From an uncultured Candidatus Melainabacteria bacterium (lineage in GTDB: Bacteria > Cyanobacteriota > Vampirovibrionia > Gastranaerophilales > Gastranaerophilaceae), in contig CAKVJR010000046.1 in NCBI GenBank assembly GCA_934754855.1, positions 1 through 11,647 of the forward strand: a stretch of DNA of 11,647 nt, in the 5' to 3' direction. Positions 1 through 5,146 of this stretch are shown here, piece by piece (position 1 is the stretch's first letter; every line of letters begins with the position of its first letter). A program made the position numbers and the translations under genes. The notes beneath the pieces are model-generated. The model was not told where the DNA came from. It ran no database searches and saw nothing but the letters and a program-made list of their open reading frames with translations.

Positions 1-276
1 TTTCAAATGAGCATCGCCGTTCGTTTCGCCTGTTTGGTGATGTTTATAATTAATATTATAAGGAGCGATATCCTCAAGCCATTTTTCGATATCCTGAATA
101 AGTCCGCTTTCGGCGTCGTTAACGTAAATGCCCGCTGTAATGTGCATTGCACTGACTAAAATCATGCCGTCGTGAATACCGCTTTCATAAAGTGCCTGCT
201 CGACATCACGGGTGATATTGATATAGTCGTGAATGTTTTTTGTATGCACCCATAAATATTTTGTGTAAAATTTCAT
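1..276 (-). CDS. YjbQ/UPF0047 family protein (secondary thiamine-phosphate synthase-like), partial
   Basis: The first 92 codons read from an ATG at 276; the C-terminus lies beyond the left edge (family members are about 130-140 residues, so roughly a third is missing). Recognisable family signatures are HITAGIYVND (residues 45-54), then DIEKWLEDIAP (62-72) and the histidine-rich HHQTGE...DAHLK block (79-92), which includes conserved His and Asp residues of the presumed active site. A GGAG Shine-Dalgarno (282-285) sits 5 nt before the start. The family is a small soluble trimer; E. coli YjbQ has been linked to weak thiamine-phosphate synthase activity, but the true physiological role is unsettled. 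It is divergent from the EamA-type gene with 96 nt between the starts. The family assignment is firm; the function is not. Confidence 0.88.
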   Translation of the reverse strand, partial: MKFYTKYLWVHTKNIHDYINITRDVEQALYESGIHDGMILVSAMHITAGIYVNDAESGLIQDIEKWLEDIAPYNINYKHHQTGETNGDAHLK

Positions 277-319
277 ATTTTCTCCTTTTTTATAATTTTA
301 TCAATTTTTTCAAAAATCG

Positions 320-333
320 TGTAAATCTTTACA
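320..333. promoter_or_regulatory. Perfect inverted repeat TGTAAA-TC-TTTACA, candidate operator
   Basis: Six-base arms with a two-base spacer lie between the divergent yjbQ-like and EamA-type genes, over the -35 region of the predicted EamA promoter (-10 at 346-351). Position and symmetry suit a dimeric regulator. AT-rich DNA makes such dyads by chance fairly often, so this is a candidate only. Confidence 0.4.
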
Positions 334-342
334 ATTTTAAAG

Positions 343-351
343 TGCTATAAT
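343..351 (+). promoter_or_regulatory. Extended -10 promoter (TGCTATAAT) for the EamA-type gene
   Basis: A consensus TATAAT at 346-351 is preceded by TG at 343-344, an extended -10 element. No good -35 is seen at 17 nt spacing (AAATCT at 323-328), which the TG extension can compensate for. The -10 ends 21 nt before the ATG at 373, so the predicted leader is only about 15 nt and contains AGAGG (363-367). Confidence 0.6.
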
Positions 352-372
352 TTTTATGGATAAGAGGTCTGT

Positions 373-786
373 ATGTGGATTTTATATGCAATCGGAAGTG
401 CAATTTTTGCGGCATTAACCGCTATTACGGCAAAAATAGGTGTTAGCGGGGTAAATTCAAATTTGGCAACGGCAATCAGAACTTTTGTCGTTCTTTTGAT
501 TTCGACAGGAATTGTTTTTTCAACCAAAGAATTTCAAAATATCCCGTCAATCTCTCAAAAGACTTGGATATTTTTAATTGTTTCGGGCTTAATGACGGGT
601 CTATCGTGGCTTTGTTATTTCAAGGCTTTGCAAATGGGAGAAACCTCAAGAGTCGTTACAATAGATAAATTCAGCCTTGTTTTTGTCTTATTGCTATCGG
701 CAGTTTTCCTGAAAGAAACAATGAACGTCAAAATGATTATCGGCTGCATTTTAATCACTGTCGGAACAATTTTGATGGTTGTTTAG
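373..786 (+). CDS. EamA-type (DMT superfamily) small membrane transporter protein
   Basis: 137 residues with about five hydrophobic helices (near 2-20, 30-50, 64-84, 96-113 and 119-137), the length of a single EamA repeat. Typical drug/metabolite transporters have two such repeats in about 300 residues, so this half-size protein presumably works as a homo- or heterodimer in the inner membrane. Matching motifs are the N-terminal FAALTAITAKIG, SGLMTGLSWLCYFKALQMG (71-89) and the Asp-Lys-Phe-Ser stretch (98-101) before helix 4, with LKET (113-116) before the last helix. This pattern is common in short proteins annotated simply as EamA family transporter. AGAGG at 363-367 precedes the ATG by 5 nt. 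The substrate cannot be read from the sequence. The gene appears monocistronic, since the next gene has its own promoter. Confidence 0.85.
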   Translation: MWILYAIGSAIFAALTAITAKIGVSGVNSNLATAIRTFVVLLISTGIVFSTKEFQNIPSISQKTWIFLIVSGLMTGLSWLCYFKALQMGETSRVVTIDKFSLVFVLLLSAVFLKETMNVKMIIGCILITVGTILMVV

Positions 787-844
787 TTCTCAAACGGTTA
801 AAACCAACTCATTTTTCCTCTGATTTTTAAGAAATTTTTATTAA

Positions 845-874
845 TTGCAAAATCGAAACCGATTGAGATATAAT
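845..874 (+). promoter_or_regulatory. Promoter TTGCAA-18-TATAAT for the DUF815 ATPase operon
   Basis: The -35 TTGCAA (845-850) and -10 TATAAT (869-874) are separated by 18 nt. Transcription should start near 881, leaving a leader of about 15 nt that holds AGGGGA (885-890) ahead of the ATG at 896. The TTG of the -35 is in frame with the gene and could be mistaken for a start codon. The spacer contains a short inverted repeat, AATCG-AAAC-CGATT (851-864). Confidence 0.7.
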
Positions 875-895
875 ATCGATAAACAGGGGATTAGT

Positions 896-2158
896 ATGAA
901 AAACAGTTTTTTATCTTTATATCATCTTTCGGAAACATTAACCATTTTATCCGACTTAAAAAAAGATGAGGTTTTGGGAAATTTATGTAAAATTTTGGAA
1001 ATTTTCAGCAGAAAAGATTTCAAAGAAAGAATTTATCCAGAAGCAACCGAATATTATGCTCAAATGTGCAGGGCTTTATATAAATCGGACAAATCGGCAA
1101 GTCTTCCGAACTACTTATATGACTTGATTTTATACGATGAAAACGTTTTCTCTTTGTCTTGTGCAAAAGGAAAATTTCACGAAATTTCGACTCACATTAT
1201 TGAAGCAATCAAAAATGATATAAAAACTTTAAGACTTCTCTCCGAGATTGATTACGACGATATTGTCGGTATGTTAATAAAAAACAACCCCGAATTGGAA
1301 AAAATTGCGGACAGCATGCCGTCTTATGCAAATACCTTCAAATATTACGGCAAAAAAGATGTTTGGGAAGATTTCCTCTCGGATTACGTAAGATTTTATT
1401 CTAAAAACGGCACGGGAAAATTTGCAAAGTATTATTCTTTCAGAATGGATTTGAACGGCGAACTTCTCCCCGTAACTCACCCCGACACAATCAGATTGGA
1501 AAACTTAAAAGAATACGAATCTCAAAAACAAAAAGCAAATAACAACATGGTTTCGTTCCTGTCTGGCAATCCCTACAACAACGTACTTTTATACGGCGAC
1601 AGAGGAACGGGAAAATCATCTTGCGTCAAGGCTCTTGCAAATGAATATGCCGAAGTCGGCTTGAGAGTTATTCAACTCGAAAAGAACAAACTCAAGCACC
1701 TCAGCAGTTTGATGCAGCAACTTGCGGACAACCCGTTGAGATTCCTGATTTTCATTGACGATTTAACTTTCAGCGAAGATGATGACAATATGGGAACTTT
1801 AAAAGCGGTATTAGAGGGTTCGGTTTGTGCTCAACCTGAAAATACGGTCATTTACGCAACTTCAAACCGCCGACACATCGTCCGTGAAACATTCTCCGCA
1901 CGTGAGGGAGATGAACTTCACAAAGAAGATACTATCGACGAAATTATGTCACTTTCCGACAGATTCGGTTTGATGATTACTTTCCAAATGCCCTCAAGAG
2001 AAAAATTCCTCGAAATTGCAAGACAAATTGCGGAAGAAAGAGGCATTCAGGCACCGTTTGAAGAAATTGCAGAGGGAATCGAAAGATACGCATTGGCAAG
2101 AGGCTACCGTTCTCCAAGAATAGCAAAGCAATATTTAGATTTGACTTTTAACGAATAG
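896..2158 (+). CDS. DUF815-family AAA+ ATPase
   Basis: 420 residues from the ATG at 896, chosen because AGGGGA lies 5 nt upstream and a consensus promoter lies just before it; an in-frame TTG at 845 is part of the -35 box. The N-terminal 215 residues are a mostly helical region without a recognised motif. The C-terminal half is a P-loop ATPase of the DUF815 type: Walker A GDRGTGKS (234-241), Walker B LIFIDD (284-289), sensor 1 ATSNRR (321-326), a SDRFG segment (354-358) and a sensor 2-like GYRSPR near 403-408. These are the usual landmarks of the family, whose cellular role is unknown. No signal peptide or membrane segment is seen, so it is cytoplasmic. It leads a three-gene unit: GtrA starts 7 nt after the stop, followed by a small membrane protein. 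Family call is strong; function is unknown. Confidence 0.87.
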   Translation: MKNSFLSLYHLSETLTILSDLKKDEVLGNLCKILEIFSRKDFKERIYPEATEYYAQMCRALYKSDKSASLPNYLYDLILYDENVFSLSCAKGKFHEISTHIIEAIKNDIKTLRLLSEIDYDDIVGMLIKNNPELEKIADSMPSYANTFKYYGKKDVWEDFLSDYVRFYSKNGTGKFAKYYSFRMDLNGELLPVTHPDTIRLENLKEYESQKQKANNNMVSFLSGNPYNNVLLYGDRGTGKSSCVKALANEYAEVGLRVIQLEKNKLKHLSSLMQQLADNPLRFLIFIDDLTFSEDDDNMGTLKAVLEGSVCAQPENTVIYATSNRRHIVRETFSAREGDELHKEDTIDEIMSLSDRFGLMITFQMPSREKFLEIARQIAEERGIQAPFEEIAEGIERYALARGYRSPRIAKQYLDLTFNE

Positions 2159-2165
2159 AGGACGA

Positions 2166-2651
2166 ATGAAAATCAAAATACCAAAGGAATTCATTACATA
2201 TTGCCTTGTCGGAATTGTAAACACAACCGTTTCTATGATAACGGCTTTTATCGCTCTGAATTTGATACATTTCAACTATTACATTTCCACAACATTATCG
2301 TATTGCATCGGTGTTTTGACATCATTTACTCTCAACAAAAAATACACGTTCAAAGACAATGACACAAACGTTGTTTGGCAATTTATTAAACTCAATATGA
2401 CATTTATCCCGATTTATATTTTGTCATTTTGGTTTTTGGGAAACAACCTGACCTATTGGTATTTCAAGCAATTCCCCTCAACTGCCGATTTTCTGATTAA
2501 TATCATCAACGTTTTGTTCAAATATCCTATTCCGAGAGATATTTTCATCGATGACGTAGCCGTCTGCGTTTCTATAGGCATTAACTTGGTTTTGGCATTC
2601 ACTGCCGTCCGTGCATTCGTTTTCACGAAAAGAGATACCTCAAATGACTAA
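2166..2651 (+). CDS. GtrA-family integral membrane protein
   Basis: 161 residues with four hydrophobic helices (about 10-33, 38-55, 72-92 and 133-153), the topology of GtrA proteins. The GtrA signature LNKKYTF (56-62) follows helix 2, and an aromatic AVRAFVFTK end (147-155) closes the last helix. Family members are thought to move polyprenyl-phosphate-linked sugars across the inner membrane or to support cell-surface polysaccharide synthesis, usually beside a glycosyltransferase. No glycosyltransferase is present here; the partners are an AAA+ ATPase and a small membrane protein. The ATG at 2166 is preceded by AGAGGA (2157-2162), which overlaps the ATPase stop codon. Helices 3 and 4 are separated by an unusually long stretch (about 40 residues), otherwise the protein is a little longer than the 120-150 residues typical of the family. 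Confidence 0.85.
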   Translation: MKIKIPKEFITYCLVGIVNTTVSMITAFIALNLIHFNYYISTTLSYCIGVLTSFTLNKKYTFKDNDTNVVWQFIKLNMTFIPIYILSFWFLGNNLTYWYFKQFPSTADFLINIINVLFKYPIPRDIFIDDVAVCVSIGINLVLAFTAVRAFVFTKRDTSND

Positions 2652-2949
2652 TGCTGTTGAGAATGAACAAAACAAAAAAATCGCAAAATCCGTCATTAAC
2701 GCAAATATTTTTAACGGAACGATAATGTTTCTCTCTGTTTTTTCGCAACTCGCAATGATTAAAATTATCCTCGAAACTCAATCGGAATACGCACTTGCGA
2801 CTTATATTATTTTTGCATTAATTATTGTTTTGGGAACTTTGAATTTCAAAATACAAAATGAAAAATATTTTTCATTGTTAAACACAACCGCAGCAATTCT
2901 TTTCTGTATAAATTTATATATTTTTCTTTTTAAAATTATAGGTTTTTAA
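2644..2949 (+). CDS. Small three-helix membrane protein, unknown function
   Basis: 101 residues from the ATG at 2644, overlapping the end of the GtrA gene by 8 nt; AAAGAGA (2628-2634) is a plausible ribosome site. An in-frame GTG at 2611 would give 112 residues but has no ribosome site and a longer overlap. After a charged, hydrophilic N-terminus (1-18, rich in Asn, Glu and Lys) come three predicted transmembrane helices, near 22-43, 50-68 and 77-100; the last runs almost to the C-terminus. I recognise no family. The overlap implies translational coupling with GtrA, so a shared membrane role is likely. A hairpin follows 44 nt after the stop. Confidence 0.7.
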   Translation: MTNAVENEQNKKIAKSVINANIFNGTIMFLSVFSQLAMIKIILETQSEYALATYIIFALIIVLGTLNFKIQNEKYFSLLNTTAAILFCINLYIFLFKIIGF

Positions 2950-2993
2950 TTTTTTACAAAGATTTTATATGATTTGAGTAAATTTTGACAAAA

Positions 2994-3023
2994 TAAAAGC
3001 CGAAGTTTTCACCTCGGCTTTTA
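2994..3023. terminator. Intrinsic terminator, probably bidirectional, between convergent operons
   Basis: A perfect 10-bp stem, TAAAAGCCGA (2994-3003) against TCGGCTTTTA (3014-3023), with a 10-nt loop. Read on the minus strand the stem is followed by TTTTATTTTG, a good T tract, so it chiefly ends rplI transcription; the plus-strand tail is shorter, TTTTA. It lies 20 nt past the rplI stop and 44 nt past the small membrane protein. Confidence 0.85.
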
Positions 3024-3043
3024 TGGAATTAATTTTAAAGCAA

Positions 3044-3544
3044 TTATTCTGCTTCTTTTTCGTCTTCTTCAGAAATGATTTCTTCTTTGATGATTTCTGA
3101 AGCAACAACGTTAACGTTCATTTCAGCCTTAACTTTTGAAGTCAATTTGATTGTCATAACAAAAGTTCCCAAAGCATTAAGAGGAGCACTCAAAGTGATT
3201 TCTTTTCTGTCAACTTCAACGCCAGTTTTAGCGAGAATTTCTTCAGCCAATCTCTTAGTTGTGATTGTACCGAACAATTTTCCGCTTTCACCTGCTTTTG
3301 CAGCAATTTCGATAGTTCCGAAAGAAGTAAGTTTTTCAGAAACTCCGAGTGCTTCTTGGTGTAATTTTTCTTGCTTAGCCTTGATTCTTGCGAGGTTCTT
3401 TTCTCTGTTAGCGATAGCACCTGCAGTTGCTTTTGTTGCTAAGTTTTGGGGAAGCAAAAAGTTTCTTGCATAACCGTCTTTAACTTTAACGATATCGCCT
3501 GCTTCGCCGATATTTTGAACGTCTTTTGTTAAAATAATTTCCAT
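3044..3544 (-). CDS. rplI: 50S ribosomal protein bL9
   Basis: 166 residues. The N-terminal rRNA-binding domain is clear: MEIILTKDVQNIGEAGDIVK, then VKDGYARNFLLP (21-32) with the conserved glycines. A charged helix links it (about 43-70) to the C-terminal domain, which has GESGKLFGTITTKRLAE (85-101). It stabilises the L1-stalk side of the 50S subunit and helps maintain reading frame. bL9 is usually about 148-150 residues; the extra tail here (150-166) is strongly acidic, ending EEDEKEAE. AAAGGAG (3552-3558) lies 7 nt before the ATG. In many bacteria rplI follows rpsF, ssb and rpsR; here it follows yidD and ends the minus-strand run. It appears to have its own promoter as well (3580-3608) and ends at the hairpin at 2994-3023. 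Confidence 0.97.
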   Translation of the reverse strand: MEIILTKDVQNIGEAGDIVKVKDGYARNFLLPQNLATKATAGAIANREKNLARIKAKQEKLHQEALGVSEKLTSFGTIEIAAKAGESGKLFGTITTKRLAEEILAKTGVEVDRKEITLSAPLNALGTFVMTIKLTSKVKAEMNVNVVASEIIKEEIISEEDEKEAE

Positions 3545-3579
3545 TATAATTCTCCTTTGTGATGTTTAGAAGTAAGTCT

Positions 3580-3608
3580 ATCGTATTAAAAACATAACAA
3601 AATGTCTA
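3580..3608 (-). promoter_or_regulatory. Promoter TAGACA-17-TACGAT for rplI
   Basis: On the minus strand the -35 TAGACA (3608-3603) and -10 TACGAT (3585-3580) have exact 17-nt spacing, in the 103-nt gap between yidD and rplI. Transcription would start near 3573, giving a leader of about 28 nt with a strong AAAGGAG. This allows bL9 to be made independently of the upstream envelope genes. Confidence 0.55.
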
Positions 3609-3647
3609 TCGGAAATTTTCCAAAAGTTAACAAAAGTATGGAAATGC

Positions 3648-3857
3648 CTACGGCACAGGGTCATAGCCCCCTTTATTAAGCGGGTGACAACGACAAATTC
3701 TCTTCAATCCGAGCCAACCGCCTTTCCAAAAACCATACTTAACAATGGCTTGGCGGGTATATTCCGAGCATGTCGGATAAAATCTGCACGTTTTGGGAGT
3801 ATATTTTGAAAAAAACTGATAAATTTTTATCAGAAAAAGTGCAATATTTTTCAGCAT
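3648..3857 (-). CDS. yidD: YidD membrane protein insertion efficiency factor
   Basis: 69 residues from the ATG at 3857. A GTG at 3866, in frame three codons earlier and directly abutting the previous stop, is a possible alternative start, but AGGTGA just upstream of the ATG looks like its ribosome site and overlaps that GTG. After a hydrophobic, amphipathic N-terminal stretch the family core is complete: CRFYPTCSEY, then a KGGWLG/LKRICRCHP segment, and the terminal GGYDPVP. YidD is a small inner-membrane-associated protein that assists YidC-dependent insertion of membrane proteins. It normally sits between rnpA and yidC; here it follows two exported-protein genes and precedes rplI, so the usual rpmH-rnpA-yidD-yidC cluster is broken at this point. 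Confidence 0.93.
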   Translation of the reverse strand: MLKNIALFLIKIYQFFSKYTPKTCRFYPTCSEYTRQAIVKYGFWKGGWLGLKRICRCHPLNKGGYDPVP

Positions 3858-3866
3858 TATACTCAC

Positions 3867-4385
3867 CTAAATCGATGTCGGCGTATAATAGAGCGTAAAA
3901 ATTTCATCTGCATTGATTTTTGCATGACCGCCCCTTACAGGGAAGAGCAGCGGCAACAAAGGACGCACCCAAATCGCCCTGTTTGCACCCTCTTTATTAA
4001 TTTCACCCTCAAGTTTTACGGTTGACATATATTCGATTTTAAAATCACCAACGATTAAATTTGCAGGAATGCCTTTCATTTCATTTTTAGAAACAGTTTC
4101 AACCGTTCCGAAAACTCTGCTTCCCGCAGCGAGTACACGATTATGACGCAAAACGGTGTCCTCAGTCGTCAAAAATATGATTTTTTGCCCCTCGGTCAAA
4201 TCCTTTTTCGTCGAAACATCAGCAATCGCCTTAACTTTTAAAGGTATTCTGTTCAATTCTTCAAAATTTCCCGTTTTAATTCTGTCCGAAGTCAACGGTT
4301 TATATAAACGGTGAAAATCGTCTGCCAATGCCGAATTAAGCGTCATACAAAAAACTGTCGATAAAACAAAAATCTTTTTTAACAT
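3867..4385 (-). CDS. Exported beta-rich protein, unknown function
   Basis: 172 residues with a clear Sec signal peptide: MLKK, a hydrophobic core (5-17) and probable cleavage after ALA (19-21). The mature part has alternating beta-type segments, including PLKVKAIADVS (48-58), KIIFLTTEDTVL (68-79) and GSRVFGTVETVS (88-99). The spacing of a late Gly-x-x-Val-x-Gly motif faintly recalls the periplasmic beta domain of VirB10/TrbI-like proteins, but this is only a visual impression. A Pro-rich hydrophobic segment, RPLLPLLFPV (141-150), lies near the C-terminus and is too broken to be a good membrane anchor. The gene starts 2 nt after the stop of the M48-like gene; GGAG (4397-4400), inside that gene, is its likely ribosome site with a longish 11-nt spacer. 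Probably periplasmic and linked in function to its upstream neighbour. I assign no family. Confidence 0.75.
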   Translation of the reverse strand: MLKKIFVLSTVFCMTLNSALADDFHRLYKPLTSDRIKTGNFEELNRIPLKVKAIADVSTKKDLTEGQKIIFLTTEDTVLRHNRVLAAGSRVFGTVETVSKNEMKGIPANLIVGDFKIEYMSTVKLEGEINKEGANRAIWVRPLLPLLFPVRGGHAKINADEIFTLYYTPTSI

Positions 4386-4387
4386 AA

Positions 4388-5062
4388 TTAATTATACTCC
4401 AATTTTTCAGTCGAATCGGGTGCATTAAGCAAACGTTCCTGTAAAATTTCACGATTTTTTCTTGAAGTCAGCAAGAAATTTTGAAAATAAATATTCATTG
4501 AAAACTTAGGATTATTAAGTTTTTCGGGATATTTACGAACAATATATTCATAAATATTTGCAAGTCTTACCGAAGTTTTTTGGTGAAATCTGTCATTTTT
4601 AACTTCGCCAAAAGATTTATTTATGATAATAATCGACGCAAGCGGGGAATAATCAGCCTTTACGAGCAAATCCACCGCACGTTTATCCGCAAGTTCTTCA
4701 TATTTTTTCGGGGATAATTTTGCTAAAACCTGAGCATTTCTGCCCTCACCGTTTTTCAGGCAATATGCAGTCTGAAATGCAATAATAGCCGCAAGTTCGT
4801 CCTCTGTTTCAACATTCATTATAATTCCTTTCGGAACATAAACGACCATATCATCAGAGCAACTTCCGTGCAAATCCTCGCTATCAGAGTATTTAAAGAT
4901 AACGTGTTTTTCGATTTCGTTTTTATTTAAAATCTTAAAACCGACCTTATTAATGTATTCTTGAAATTCGCCCTCTGCCATCGGAGTAACGATTGCCGCA
5001 AAAGCACTTTGAGAGCATATCATCGCTAATAAAACGGCTAAACTTGCAAAAAATTTTTTCAT
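4388..5062 (-). CDS. Exported M48-like protein lacking zinc ligands (pseudo-peptidase)
   Basis: 224 residues with a Sec signal peptide (core about 5-17, cleavage after AFA near residue 23). The layout follows M48-family metallopeptidases: TEDELAAIIAFQTAYCLKN (86-104) matches the position of the ELAAVLAHEIAHVLxxH helix; EELADKRAVDLLVKADYSPLA (122-142) matches the ExEADRxAxDLLxxAGYxPxA region; and HQKTSVRLANI (160-170) matches the usual HPxTxxRIAxI segment. The HExxH motif is replaced by FQTAY (96-100), and the expected third ligand Glu is Leu124, so none of the three zinc ligands nor the catalytic Glu is present. It is therefore likely non-catalytic, perhaps a periplasmic chaperone or scaffold. 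No frameshift or stop is seen, so it is not simply decaying. Has its own promoter; followed 2 nt later by another exported protein. Confidence 0.8.
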   Translation of the reverse strand: MKKFFASLAVLLAMICSQSAFAAIVTPMAEGEFQEYINKVGFKILNKNEIEKHVIFKYSDSEDLHGSCSDDMVVYVPKGIIMNVETEDELAAIIAFQTAYCLKNGEGRNAQVLAKLSPKKYEELADKRAVDLLVKADYSPLASIIIINKSFGEVKNDRFHQKTSVRLANIYEYIVRKYPEKLNNPKFSMNIYFQNFLLTSRKNREILQERLLNAPDSTEKLEYN

Positions 5063-5083
5063 AAATCACTCTTTCATTCTGAT

Positions 5084-5112
5084 ATTATAAAATTCTTTTT
5101 GTTGTTTATCAA
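5084..5112 (-). promoter_or_regulatory. Promoter TTGATA-17-TATAAT for the M48-like gene
   Basis: On the minus strand, -35 TTGATA (5112-5107) and -10 TATAAT (5089-5084) are exactly 17 nt apart, close to the housekeeping sigma consensus. The -10 ends 21 nt before the ATG at 5062, giving a leader of about 15 nt with AAAGAGTG (5074-5067) as ribosome site. It can drive the exported-protein genes, yidD and possibly rplI. Confidence 0.7.
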
Positions 5113-5113
5113 G

Positions 5114-5127
5114 AAAACACATGTTTT
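5114..5127. promoter_or_regulatory. Perfect inverted repeat AAAACA-CA-TGTTTT upstream of the M48-like promoter
   Basis: Six-base arms with a two-base spacer end one base upstream of the -35 box of the M48-like promoter (5107-5112). It also lies 20 nt after the stop of the PilB-like gene. The stem is too AT-rich to be a convincing terminator; a regulator site is possible, chance is also possible. Confidence 0.35.
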
Positions 5128-5146
5128 TTGGAAATAAACGTTACAA

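Noticed and set aside
787..844. Terminator for the EamA-type gene (GGTT-AA-AACC near 798-807)
   Set aside because: Only a few base pairs with almost no loop, and the T-rich run that follows is not adjacent; not convincing.
845..895. TTG-initiated N-terminal extension of the DUF815 ATPase
   Set aside because: The TTG is part of a -35 box, there is no ribosome site before it, and the ATG at 896 has AGGGGA at proper spacing.
2611..2643. GTG start for the small membrane protein
   Set aside because: No ribosome site and a 41-nt overlap with GtrA; the ATG at 2644 is better placed.
3075..3473. 132-codon open frame on the plus strand opposite rplI
   Set aside because: Lies entirely inside the strongly supported rplI gene on the other strand; composition is that of an antisense shadow and there is no ribosome site.
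4388..5062. Calling the M48-like gene a pseudogene
   Set aside because: The frame is intact with signal peptide, ribosome site and a good promoter; loss of ligands looks like functional divergence rather than decay.
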